A DNA stretch of 37,282 bases from a virus, in IMG/VR virus record IMGVR_UViG_3300045912_000186, positions 1 through 37,282 of that record, one strand, 5' to 3'. This document shows positions 30,541 through 37,282 of this stretch, piece after piece. The stretch's first letter is position 1. Every line of letters begins with the position of its first letter. The notes under the pieces are model-generated. The model had not been told where the DNA came from. It did no database searches and saw nothing but the letters and a program-made list of their open reading frames with translations. The translations under genes and the position numbers were made by a program.

Positions 30541-31208
30541 CGATCGCTCTTCTCGTGATGACCGACGGCCGGCGAGACTGTATCGAGAGGACCGTCCCGT
30601 CGGCGCTCGCCCAGCTCTTCGGCCCGGTCTCGGAGATCTGGATCCACGACGACTCTGGCGACCCGGAGTACCGGCGATGGCTCGCCCGGTTCGGCGGGAA
30701 AGTGATCGGCCCACCGGCCGGCCGGAGTGGGTTCGGCGGAGCGATCCGGTCGGCGTGGGCCCACCTCCGCGAGCACTCCTCCGCGCGGTTCGTGTTCCAC
30801 CTCGAAGACGACTTCGTGTTCCGCCGGCGAGTCGAGCTCGTCGACATGATGGCCGTTCTCCTCGCTAACCCCGAGCTCGTGCAGCTCGCCCTCCGGCGGC
30901 AACCCTGGAACGACGCAGAGCGCGCCGCCGGCGGGATCGTCGAGCAACATCCGGACGCCTACGTCGAGCAGACCGACGGCCGCGGCCGGGCCTGGCTCGA
31001 ACACCGTCTGTTCTTCACGACCAACCCGAGTCTGTACCGGATGGCCCTCGTCCTCGACCACGAGTGGCCCGACGGAGCCCGGTCAGAGGGAGTGTTCTCT
31101 CACCAGCTCCTCGTCGACGACCGGCTCCGGTTCGGCTATTGGGGAGCGCGCGACTCCGGGGAATGGGTCGAGCACATCGGCCACCATCGCGTCGGGACCG
31201 GCTACTGA
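30537..31208 (+). CDS. Glycosyltransferase 3 of 5, GT-A type
   Basis: A 223-residue protein. TIALLVMTDGRRDCIERTVP and SEIWIHDDSGDPEYRRWL form the donor-binding half. FVFHLEDDFVF (LEDD at 89-92) replaces the usual DxD. A later acidic segment, EHRLFFTTNPSLYRMALVLD and SEGVFSHQLLVDD, precedes a His-rich end (GEWVEHIGHHRVGTGY). It is divergent from the two preceding enzymes, so the block is not a simple duplication. ATGA overlap upstream and TGATG overlap downstream indicate coupled translation. Confidence 0.8.
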   Translation: MTIALLVMTDGRRDCIERTVPSALAQLFGPVSEIWIHDDSGDPEYRRWLARFGGKVIGPPAGRSGFGGAIRSAWAHLREHSSARFVFHLEDDFVFRRRVELVDMMAVLLANPELVQLALRRQPWNDAERAAGGIVEQHPDAYVEQTDGRGRAWLEHRLFFTTNPSLYRMALVLDHEWPDGARSEGVFSHQLLVDDRLRFGYWGARDSGEWVEHIGHHRVGTGY

Positions 31209-32041
31209 TGACCGTCGTCGCCGTGGCAATGGTCCGGGACGAGGCGGACGTGATCGGCTCGACGGTTCGGCACATGCTCGACGAGGTCGACGCAGTGGTC
31301 GTCGCCGACAACCTCTCCGTCGACGCAACCCGAGAAGTCCTCGAGGAGCTCCGAGCCGAACACCGGGCCCGGCTCGTGGTCGTCGACGACGACGACCCCG
31401 CTTACGTTCAGAGTCGGAAGATGACAGCCCTCGCCCATCGCGCCGCCGAAGAGTTCGGCGCAACATGGATCGTCCCGTTCGACGCCGACGAGTGGTGGTA
31501 CACCCCGCACGCCGACCGGCTCGCAGACGTCCTCGAGCCGGTCCCCGCCCGGTGGCATCTTGTACCCGCCGAGCTCTACGACCACGTCTCGACCGGCCTC
31601 GACCCCGACGAAGAGGACCCTGTCCGCCGGATCGGATGGCGGAGGCGGTCGCCGGCTCCGCTCCCGAAGGTTGCCGTCCGCTATCGACCCGACCTCGTGA
31701 TCGAGCAGGGGAATCACGGAGCCCACTACGAGGAGTTCACGCCGGCCCCGTTCGACCCGGTCCTCGTCGTTCGGCACTACCCCTACCGGTCCCTCGAACA
31801 GTTCGTCCGGAAGGTCCGCAACGGTTCCGCCGCGTACCGCGCCGCCGGCGACCGGCAGGCCCCGGACCACGGGGCACACTGGCGACAGTGGGGAGACCTC
31901 CTCGACCAGCACGGCCCCGAGGCCCTTGAGGAGATCTTCCGCCGGTGGTACTGGCGCGCCGACCCTGGCAAGCCGGTCACGATCGAGGGAGAACGACAGC
32001 CCGCCCTCCTCTACGACCCTCCCCCGGGGGTCCTCAGATGA
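31208..32041 (+). CDS. Glycosyltransferase 4 of 5, Glyco_tranf_2_4 type
   Basis: A 277-residue protein. AMVRDEADVIGSTVRHML (about 7-24) and VVVADNLSVDATREVLEELR are characteristic of the Glyco_tranf_2_4 branch. IVPFDADEWWYTP (DADEWW at 92-97) is the metal-binding and sugar-binding site. A C-terminal helical part (RSLEQFVRKVRNGSAAYRAA, EIFRRWYWRADPGKP) is typical for these enzymes. It would add one sugar in a short glycan. Members of this branch are frequent in phage and capsule gene clusters. Confidence 0.86.
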   Translation: MTVVAVAMVRDEADVIGSTVRHMLDEVDAVVVADNLSVDATREVLEELRAEHRARLVVVDDDDPAYVQSRKMTALAHRAAEEFGATWIVPFDADEWWYTPHADRLADVLEPVPARWHLVPAELYDHVSTGLDPDEEDPVRRIGWRRRSPAPLPKVAVRYRPDLVIEQGNHGAHYEEFTPAPFDPVLVVRHYPYRSLEQFVRKVRNGSAAYRAAGDRQAPDHGAHWRQWGDLLDQHGPEALEEIFRRWYWRADPGKPVTIEGERQPALLYDPPPGVLR

Positions 32042-32934
32042 CCGCGAAAAACCGGAAACGCGCCCGTTCCGTCGGCGTCGTGGTCCCGACCCGCGCCGGC
32101 GACGAGTGGCGCGCCCGGGCCCTCTCGTTCGTCCTCAAATGGTACGCCGACAAGCACCCCGAGCTCCCGGTGGTCCTCGGCGAGATCGAAGAGGCCGAGG
32201 AGTGGTCGAAGGGAGCGGCCGTCGCTAACGGCCTTGAGCGGCTCGGACCCGTCGACGTCCTGGTGGTCGCCGACGCCGACTCGTTCATCACCGACCCCCG
32301 GGTCCTGTCCGAGGCCGTCGAGCTGGTGAGCTCCGGCCGGTACCCGTGGACCATCCCCCACCGGGCTGTCTACCGGCTCCGAGACCGGGAAACGGAGCGG
32401 CTCTACTCCGACCCGACCCGCCGACCCCGTATGGCCGTCGTCGCCCGGACCCCGTACGTCGGACCGGCCGGCGGAGGGATCACCGTCGTCTCCGCCGACG
32501 CGTTCGAGCTCGTGGGCGGAATCGATCGCCGGTTTCTCGGATGGGGAGGCGAGGACGTCGCGTTCGGATGGGCGCTCGAGACGCTCGCCGGCCCCGGCCA
32601 CCGGCTCGCCGGCCGTCTCTGCCACCTCTGGCACCCGCACCCCGCCCCAACCCTTCGAGGCTCCCCAGCATCCGAAGAGCTCGTCGCCCGCTACCGCAAT
32701 GCCCGAGGCTACCCCCGACGCATGGCCGCAGTAGTCGCCGGCGCAGAGTGGAAACCTCTGCCCAAGCTTGCAAAACCGGTACGGTTCCGGATGACAGCGA
32801 ACCGACGGACGCTCCGGCTCTTCGGCTCCGACCTCGTGATCCGGTTCCACGACGGGATCTACGAAACCTCGGACCCCGACGAGGTGGAGGCGCTCCGCCG
32901 GCACAAGATCATCCGAGAGGAGCGCAGACGATGA
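32038..32934 (+). CDS. Glycosyltransferase 5 of 5 with galactosyltransferase-like motif and C-terminal fusion
   Basis: A 298-residue protein. The N-terminal half is GT-A: VGVVVPTRAGDEWRARALSF, then VDVLVVADADSFI (DAD at 79-81). Residues 147-180 read GITVVSADAFELVGGIDRRF then LGWGGEDVAFGWAL, the Glyco_transf_7 C-terminal motif in which GWGGED provides the catalytic base. The last about 50 residues (TLRLFGSDLVIRFHDGIYET, SDPDEVEALRRHKIIREE) resemble a small separate phage protein often coded just after the capsid gene. The fusion may bring the enzyme to its virion substrate. Confidence 0.84.
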   Translation: MTAKNRKRARSVGVVVPTRAGDEWRARALSFVLKWYADKHPELPVVLGEIEEAEEWSKGAAVANGLERLGPVDVLVVADADSFITDPRVLSEAVELVSSGRYPWTIPHRAVYRLRDRETERLYSDPTRRPRMAVVARTPYVGPAGGGITVVSADAFELVGGIDRRFLGWGGEDVAFGWALETLAGPGHRLAGRLCHLWHPHPAPTLRGSPASEELVARYRNARGYPRRMAAVVAGAEWKPLPKLAKPVRFRMTANRRTLRLFGSDLVIRFHDGIYETSDPDEVEALRRHKIIREERRR

Positions 32935-33548
32935 CCTCGTTCGCCACACCGCAAGAGCTCCGAACCTTCCTCACCGGCGAAACGCTCGCACCATCGCCCG
33001 GCGTCGACGACGAGTGGATCGCACAGGCCGAGCTCCTCCTGGAGCTCGTCTCCGCCGACATGCAGACCGCAGCTCGGAATCGGATCATCGCCGGCACCGA
33101 GACCGCGAAGCTCGCCGGCACATGGTCCCGGGACCTCCTCCTGCCACGTCGGCCAGTGGTGGATGTTACCGGCGTCGCGCTGAACGGCTACGAGCTCGCC
33201 ACCGGCCTCTACCAGTGGAACGAACGGAGCCTGATTCGTTCCGGCCCGCTTGACGCCGCCGGTGGCGCACATTGGGGAGGCCCGGCGTCGACCGTCACCG
33301 TCACCTACAGCTACGGATACACCGCCGAGAACGTCCCTCTGAGTGTGAAAAGCCTCGCCCTCCGGGTCGCCGCTCGAGTAATCGGCAACCCCGGCGGAGG
33401 GATCTCGCAAGAGACTCTCGGCCCGTACTCCGTGAGCTACCGCAACACGCTCGACGCCGGCGGCTCGCACCTCACCGACTCCGAGGCGAAAATGCTCCGT
33501 CGGAGGTTCTCGACGACCGCCGGCACGATCACCGCCGGGAGCCTGTGA
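32931..33548 (+). CDS. Head-tail connector (adaptor) protein
   Basis: A 205-residue protein, first of the neck genes. The N-terminal helical part (TPQELRTFLTGETLAPSPGV, QAELLLELVSADMQTAARN) and the central RRPVVDVTGVALNGYELATG followed by VTVTYSYGYTAENVPLSVKS fit the HK97 gp6 / SPP1 gp15 adaptor family, in which 'YxxGY...P..vk..al..aar' is a usual signature. It would form a ring under the portal. ATGA overlap with the glycosyltransferase upstream. Confidence 0.78.
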   Translation: MTSFATPQELRTFLTGETLAPSPGVDDEWIAQAELLLELVSADMQTAARNRIIAGTETAKLAGTWSRDLLLPRRPVVDVTGVALNGYELATGLYQWNERSLIRSGPLDAAGGAHWGGPASTVTVTYSYGYTAENVPLSVKSLALRVAARVIGNPGGGISQETLGPYSVSYRNTLDAGGSHLTDSEAKMLRRRFSTTAGTITAGSL

Positions 33549-33549
33549 A

Positions 33550-33891
33550 ATGCGGCCCGAGCGGCTCTTCCCCTCGGACGTCACCGTTCATCGCGTCACT
33601 CAGGACGGCCCGCCCGACGAAATGGGAGACCCGACAGAGCAGACCATCTCGACCGAACACCCTCGCGCCGGCTCCGTGTGGCAGGTGCAACGCAGCGAAG
33701 AAACCGCGAACACAGACGTCCAGCTCGAGCAGTGGCGCGGCGTTCTCCGCCGAGACCTCGTCGTCGACGGAACGGACCGCATCGAGGTCGAGGGAATCAC
33801 GTTCGAGCTCGACGGCCCCCCGTGGCCGGCGCGCAACCCGAGGACTGGTCGTGTCGAGTTCCTCGAAGTAACCCTGCGGAGGTCGCGATGA
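33550..33891 (+). CDS. Head closure protein (stopper)
   Basis: A 113-residue protein between adaptor and neck genes, the usual place of the head closure protein that keeps DNA in until the tail attaches. It is beta-rich: SDVTVHRVTQDGPPDEMGDP, then RRDLVVDGTDRIEVEGITFE, LDGPPWPARNPRTGRVEFLE, and VTLRRSR. 'GxPWxARNP.tG...fleV' is commonly found in actinophage head closure proteins. Start ATG 33550, one base after the previous stop; it overlaps the next by 4 bp. Confidence 0.72.
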   Translation: MRPERLFPSDVTVHRVTQDGPPDEMGDPTEQTISTEHPRAGSVWQVQRSEETANTDVQLEQWRGVLRRDLVVDGTDRIEVEGITFELDGPPWPARNPRTGRVEFLEVTLRRSR

Positions 33892-34226
33892 GTTCGCCGA
33901 GCTCCTCCCAGTTCCGGTTCGAGCGGGACGACCGCGGCATCGCCGACGTTCTCGAAGGCCCCGGAGTGGCGAAGGCGCTCACAGCGGCAGCGGCCAGAGT
34001 ACGCGAGCGGATCCAGCGGTGGGCCCCTCGAGGGTTCATGGGCTACTGGCGGTCGGTCCGGTACGTTCCCGCGCAGCCAGGACCCGACGGACTGGAAGCA
34101 TGGGCAGGGGTCGACTCCCCGGTCTGGCACCTCCCCGAGTACGGGACCGCGAACTACCCGGCCCGAGCTCCAATCCGCAAGGCAGCGCGAGAGGTTCTCT
34201 CCGACTTCGAGGAAGGTGGATCGTGA
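33888..34226 (+). CDS. Neck / tail completion protein, HK97 gp10-like
   Basis: A 112-residue protein. AAAARVRERIQRWAPRGFMG (helix), YWRSVRYVPAQPGPDGLEAW, then WHLPEYGTANYPARAPIRKA are the hallmark of the HK97 gp10-like family, in which a 'h.vEyGT....arPflr.A' segment ends the fold. It joins the head-side connector to the tail terminator. ATGA and GTGA overlaps on both sides point to strict co-translation. Confidence 0.82.
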   Translation: MSSPSSSQFRFERDDRGIADVLEGPGVAKALTAAAARVRERIQRWAPRGFMGYWRSVRYVPAQPGPDGLEAWAGVDSPVWHLPEYGTANYPARAPIRKAAREVLSDFEEGGS

Positions 34227-34657
34227 CCGACCAGCTCGTGACCCTGCCGAACATGGAGGCCGTTGTCTCGCAGTTCTACCGAGACCAGCCCGAGCTCGTC
34301 GACCTCGTCGGCGACCGCGTGTGGACTGCGATCCCGAAGGGAGCCGGAGGCGAACCCATGATCCGGGTAACCCTCCTCGGCGACGAGAAGCTGACGAGCC
34401 GGCCACTATGGATCTTCCGAGCTCAGATCCAGACGGAAGCCTACGGAGGCTCAAAGGCGCAGGCCCACGAGCTCGCCCGCACAGCCGAAGGTCTGCTCCA
34501 CGCCCGGGCCCTCGGACTCCAGGACACAGCCGTGATCGTCGGCGTGGACGCGGGCCCGATGATCGACCTCCCCGACGAGGACTACACACCGGCCCGGCCG
34601 CGGTTCCTCTTCACGTCCGCGATTACCGCCTACCCGTCGGCTACCGTCGCGAGTTGA
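34223..34657 (+). CDS. Tail terminator protein
   Basis: A 144-residue protein placed between neck protein and tail tube, as expected for the tail terminator that caps the growing tube. ALPNMEAVVSQFYRDQPELV-like start, DLVGDRVWTAIPKGAGGEPM, a strand LWIFRAQIQTEAYGGSKAQA and ELARTAEGLLHARALG match the usual plan: a helix, 'R.p...e...iqvdvwg.sr..A..la..v...l'. The GTG at 34223 overlaps the previous stop. Confidence 0.78.
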   Translation: MTDQLVTLPNMEAVVSQFYRDQPELVDLVGDRVWTAIPKGAGGEPMIRVTLLGDEKLTSRPLWIFRAQIQTEAYGGSKAQAHELARTAEGLLHARALGLQDTAVIVGVDAGPMIDLPDEDYTPARPRFLFTSAITAYPSATVAS

Positions 34658-34705
34658 CGGCCGGAGACGCCCTCCGGCCGACTGGAAGAACGGAGGATGC
34701 CCCTC

Positions 34706-35275
34706 ATGCCCAACAACCCCGCCGAGATCCTGATCGCCGGAACCGGCACCCTGTGGACCGCTCCGGAGGGTACGCCGCTCCCGCAGTACCTCTCCGATGC
34801 TCTCGACCCCGCGTTCGTCGAGCACGGTTTCATCACCGAAGATGGAGCGAAGTTCACCGACTCGAAGAGTGTGCAGGAGGTCCGGGCATGGCAGGCGTTC
34901 TACCCGGTCCGCAAGTACCTCGACGGCCGCACGGGGACACTCGAGCTCACCCTCATGCAATGGAACGCTGAGAACCTCCTGGTCGCGTACGGCGGCGGAG
35001 CAATCACCGAACCGCAGCCCGGCGAGTACCGCTACGAACCCCCGGAGCCCGACGAAGTGAACGTGCGAGCCGTGGTCCTCGACATGACCGACGGCCTCCG
35101 CAGCTTCCGGTTCTGCGCCGGCCGGACGTTCGTCACGAACGACGTCGAGAGCACCTTCGCCAAGAGCGGACCCGGTCTCCTCCCGCTCACGCTCGAGGTT
35201 CTCGACGACGCCGACAACGGCAAGCCGTGGCGCTACGACTCCGACGACGCGGCGTTCGCGCCGATCGGCTCGTGA
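34706..35275 (+). CDS. Major tail (tube) protein
   Basis: A 189-residue protein. ATG 34706 is preferred over ATG 34697 because the ribosome site GGAGG (34692-34696) touches the first ATG but stands 9 nt from the second. AEILIAGTGTLWTAPEGTPL, FVEHGFITEDGAKFTDSKSV, QEVRAWQAFYPVRKYLDGRT and LELTLMQWNAENLLVAYGGG are typical tail-tube segments. The strand-rich middle (YRYEPPEPDEVNVRAVVLDM) fits too. Hexameric rings stack to form the tail tube. It is likely among the most abundant virion proteins and a second possible glycosylation target. Confidence 0.88.
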   Translation: MPNNPAEILIAGTGTLWTAPEGTPLPQYLSDALDPAFVEHGFITEDGAKFTDSKSVQEVRAWQAFYPVRKYLDGRTGTLELTLMQWNAENLLVAYGGGAITEPQPGEYRYEPPEPDEVNVRAVVLDMTDGLRSFRFCAGRTFVTNDVESTFAKSGPGLLPLTLEVLDDADNGKPWRYDSDDAAFAPIGS

Positions 35276-35616
35276 GCCGGCTCGCCGTCACGATCGCCGG
35301 GGAGACGCATACCGTCAAGCTCGGAGCGTTCTCACAGATCGCCGCCAAGCGCAGAAGCTACGACGGGATCCCCGGCATCGAAGCCCTCAAGGCCGGCGAC
35401 CCCGAGGCGTTGCTCTACGCGACGTGGATCGAGCTCGTCGGCCCGCGACCGAAGAACGAGAGCCGGGACTTCGAGGACCCGAATCACCCGTTCAACGCGT
35501 GGCTACGCACCGTCGAGAACTTCCAGCTCGCCGAGGAGGGACCCGAAGATGACGAGGACCCTACGGAGGCGGAGTCGAGCGCACCGTCGCCCGTCTCTCC
35601 GCCGACCTCGGAGTAG
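35272..35616 (+). CDS. Tail assembly chaperone, first frame (gpG-like)
   Basis: A 114-residue protein, GTG start overlapping the tube gene stop. It begins SRLAVTIAGETHTVKLGAFS with a beta start, then helices (EALKAGDPEALLYATWIELV) and an acidic, Ser/Pro-rich end. Position between tail tube and tape measure is diagnostic for the chaperone that coats the tape measure during tail assembly. In this class a minority of ribosomes shift frame near the end to make a longer protein; the next frame here is clearly coding. Confidence 0.8.
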   Translation: MSRLAVTIAGETHTVKLGAFSQIAAKRRSYDGIPGIEALKAGDPEALLYATWIELVGPRPKNESRDFEDPNHPFNAWLRTVENFQLAEEGPEDDEDPTEAESSAPSPVSPPTSE

Positions 35617-35882
35617 ACCCGAGCTCCGTCGCCGAGCTCCCCGGCGAACTGTTCGCCGAGCTGGTGCGCGCTCATCGGTTCCGATGGACGCACTCCGACG
35701 AGATCCTGGCGCTCATCCTCGAACGGCTCGACGCCCTCTACAACCTGACCGAGTTCATCCACACCGACAAGCAGCGCCGCCCCAGCCGGCTACCGAAGCC
35801 GCTCCGCTACCCTCGGCCCACACCCCGGCCGAAACCGCGGTACTCCACGCCGGACGAGGTTCGGCGGTTCTTCGCACGATGA
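35553..35882 (+). CDS. Tail assembly chaperone, frameshift extension (gpT-like)
   Basis: The -1 frame is open from 35553 to the TGA at 35880-35882 and reads TVARLSADLGVDPSSVAELP, then GELFAELVRAHRFRWTHSDE, ILALILERLDALYNLTEFIH. This is a typical second chaperone domain. It has no ATG or SD; the first GTG (35664) would remove about 30 good residues. A -1 shift must fall between 35553 and 35616. The only place where a tRNA can re-pair fully is the Pro codon CCT at 35560-35562 sliding to CCC (35559-35561). That would give a 203-residue fusion. Confidence 0.78.
   Translation, partial: RGPYGGGVERTVARLSADLGVDPSSVAELPGELFAELVRAHRFRWTHSDEILALILERLDALYNLTEFIHTDKQRRPSRLPKPLRYPRPTPRPKPRYSTPDEVRRFFAR
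35559..35562 (+). promoter_or_regulatory. Candidate -1 frameshift site
   Basis: The zero-frame codons are GAC CCT ACG. The Pro tRNA on CCT can slide one base back to CCC with full pairing. No X-XXY-YYZ heptamer is present in the window where the shift must occur. An SD-like GAGGAGGG (35533-35540) lies about 19 nt upstream, farther than the usual stimulatory distance. Confidence 0.4.
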
Positions 35883-35895
35883 CCCGGAGGACGGC

Positions 35896-37282
35896 ATGCA
35901 ACTAGGAGGGTTTGGCGGCGGCGGCGGGAAGGTCGGGACCGGCTACGTCAAGATCCGGCCGGACGCGGAAGGGTTCGGCCGAGAGCTCGACTCGGAGGTC
36001 GGACGCGAGGCGGAGACCTCCTCCGGTCTGATCGGTGGCCGAGCTGGCAAGGCGTTCCGCGGCGCGTTCCTCGCCGGCACCGCAGCGATGGCGAAAGGCG
36101 TGTTCGACTTCGCGTCGTTCGACCAGGGGATGCGCGAGGTGTTCACTCTGCTACCCGGGATCTCTGGTCCGGTCATGGCGGAAATGACTTCGCAGGTCAA
36201 GGACTTCGCCGGAGAGTTCGGGGTGCTCCCGAACGAGGTGATTCCGGCGCTCTACGACTCCCTCTCGGCCGGCGTCGACCGAGACAACGTGTTCACGTTC
36301 CTTGAGGACGCGCAACGTCTCGCGAAGGCGGGAGCAACCGACCTCGCTACCTCCGTCGACGGACTGACAACCGTCCTCAATGCCTACGGCATGGAAGCGA
36401 CGGAGGCCGAGCGCGTCTCCGACGTGCTCTTCACCGCGATGCAAGCAGGCAAGACGACGATCGGCGAAATGAGCTCGGCCATGTTCCAGGTCGCGCCGAT
36501 CGCGTCGTCGTTCGGGGTGTCCATTGAGGACGTCGCCGCCGCGACAGCCACGCTCACCGCTCAAGGCACCCCGACGTCGGTCGTGATGACACAGCTCAAG
36601 GGAGCGATCTCCGAGCTCGGCAAGGAAGGCACGAAGGCCAGCAAGAACTTCCAGGAAATGAGCGGCCAGACGTTCCCGGAGTTCATCGCCTCCGGCGGGA
36701 GCCTTGTCGACGCCGCCGAACTGATGAAGCGCGGAGCCGACGAGCTCGGTCTGTCCGTGGTCGACCTCTTTGGCTCGATCGAAGCCGGACAAGCGTTCGT
36801 CGGTCTCTCGAACGACCTCGAGACCGCCGCCGCGAACCTTGACGCCACACGCACGAGCGCCGGCGCAACGGCCGAAGGGTTCGAGATGATGGACCAGGGA
36901 CTTGCCGCCACGATGGAAAAGCTCAAGGCGAGGTTCGCGGTCGTGTTCCTCAACCTCGGCGAGACTCTCGCACCGTTCGTCGGAGCCGTCGGAGGAGCTC
37001 TCGCGACGGTCCTCGACCTCTTCACGAAGATTCCAGCCCCAGCACAGGGACTCGTCATCATCTTCGCCACGCTTACCGCCGGCATCATCGGTTTCGCCGG
37101 GCCGATCCTGCGGGCGATCGAGGTGTTCCGGATGCTCGGCACGACCATGAGTGTCCTCGCTGCGAACCCGGTCGTCCTGGTCCTTCTCGGCCTCGCCGCC
37201 GTAGCGTTTGTGATCTACAAGAACTGGGACACCGTGAAGCAGCTTCTCGGCGCAACGTGGGACGCGATCCAGACCGCCGCTC
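35896..37282 (+). CDS. Tape measure protein, N-terminal part (continues at base 1)
   Basis: Start ATG 35896 with CGGAGGA (35885-35891) as ribosome site; the frame is open to the window end and continues in frame at base 1. The 363 residues before the repeated segment include a Gly-rich start, then VKIRPDAEGFGRELDSEVGR. A TP901-type tape measure core follows (MREVFTLLPGISGPVMAEMT, then FGVLPNEVIPALYDSLSAGV, AMQAGKTTIGEMSSAMFQVA, and TAQGTPTSVVMTQLKGAISE), the domain that usually spans the first 350 residues. The last 298 bases duplicate bases 1-298, so this and the first entry are one gene. Confidence 0.95.
   Translation, partial: MQLGGFGGGGGKVGTGYVKIRPDAEGFGRELDSEVGREAETSSGLIGGRAGKAFRGAFLAGTAAMAKGVFDFASFDQGMREVFTLLPGISGPVMAEMTSQVKDFAGEFGVLPNEVIPALYDSLSAGVDRDNVFTFLEDAQRLAKAGATDLATSVDGLTTVLNAYGMEATEAERVSDVLFTAMQAGKTTIGEMSSAMFQVAPIASSFGVSIEDVAAATATLTAQGTPTSVVMTQLKGAISELGKEGTKASKNFQEMSGQTFPEFIASGGSLVDAAELMKRGADELGLSVVDLFGSIEAGQAFVGLSNDLETAAANLDATRTSAGATAEGFEMMDQGLAATMEKLKARFAVVFLNLGETLAPFVGAVGGALATVLDLFTKIPAPAQGLVIIFATLTAGIIGFAGPILRAIEVFRMLGTTMSVLAANPVVLVLLGLAAVAFVIYKNWDTVKQLLGATWDAIQTAA
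36985..37282. repeat. Contig-end overlap, right copy
   Basis: Matches bases 1-298 over its full length (294 of 298 identical). The differences change one Lys codon to Arg (AAG at 127-129, CGG here) and are otherwise silent (CTC/CTT and TTC/TTT). The silent bias suggests natural variants rather than read error. Confidence 0.93.

Noticed and set aside
34697-34705. Upstream ATG for the major tail protein
   Set aside because: The ribosome site GGAGG directly abuts this ATG; the ATG at 34706 has a 9-nt spacer and is the more likely start.
35664-35882. Independent 72-residue gene after the tail chaperone
   Set aside because: Good coding sequence extends about 30 codons upstream of its GTG in the same frame with no start or ribosome site, which fits a frameshift product instead.
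1-37282. tRNA genes, CRISPR arrays, insertion sequences, integrase and attachment sites
   Set aside because: No cloverleaf, regular spacer-repeat array, transposase or recombinase motif was noticed on either strand. tRNA detection by eye is unreliable, so a tRNAscan run would be needed to be sure.

Overview
The window looks like the complete genome of a small siphovirus that infects a high-GC actinobacterium, read as one circularly closed contig of about 36,984 bp. Its last 298 bases (36985-37282) repeat bases 1-298 with only four mismatches, and the tape measure gene runs across that joint. Base composition is strongly GC-rich, Leu is mostly CTC and Glu mostly GAG, GTG starts are common, and most genes overlap by 4 bp (ATGA or GTGA). 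The endolysin ends in a beta-rich domain of a kind I associate with secreted proteins of Acidimicrobiia and related actinobacteria, which is a weak host clue. I recognise no integrase, excisionase, repressor, DNA polymerase, primase, tRNA or CRISPR array, so a lytic phage using host polymerase is the simplest reading.

Nearly all genes are on the + strand. In gene order from the packaging genes: HNH endonuclease (20816), a start-less zinc-ribbon remnant (21387), small and large terminase (21641, 22083), portal (23896), MuF-like minor capsid protein with a long unexplained C-terminus (25360), a small protein (27428), scaffold (27709) and HK97-type major capsid protein (28288). Next comes a 3.7-kb block of five glycosyltransferases (29261-32934). 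It is followed by head-tail connector, head closure, neck and tail terminator proteins (32931-34657), tail tube (34706), a tail assembly chaperone pair that needs a -1 frameshift (35272-35882), and the tape measure protein (35896 to the end, then 1-1158). The tail tip follows: distal tail protein, two virion proteins, a glycine-rich fibre protein and a Tal-like hub with its own glycine-rich tip (1155-6267). Lysis genes are at 6308-8208.

The early region starts behind a candidate promoter and operator at 8432-8479. It encodes a helix-turn-helix protein, a Cas4-like exonuclease and a RecT-like annealing protein (recombination pair), a RuvC-like resolvase, two DNA methyltransferases, a DnaB-N/RecA-like helicase chimera, an HNH protein fused to a gutted methyltransferase, and small membrane proteins (8521-17400). 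A second early unit of small, mostly unknown genes (17446-20276) starts from a promoter that appears to give a leaderless mRNA. It ends at a large hairpin (20356-20401), which faces a short minus-strand gene (20444-20620). The gap at 20627-20815 holds two perfect DnaA-box-like 9-mers and may be the replication origin.

The most unusual points are: the five-glycosyltransferase block with a head-protein-like fusion at its end; the HNH-methyltransferase deletion fusion; the helicase chimera; seven tandem 11-residue repeats in the tape measure; a recurring 'TANNNT, 6-8 nt, start codon' arrangement at four SD-less gene starts; and strain-like polymorphism between the two contig ends.
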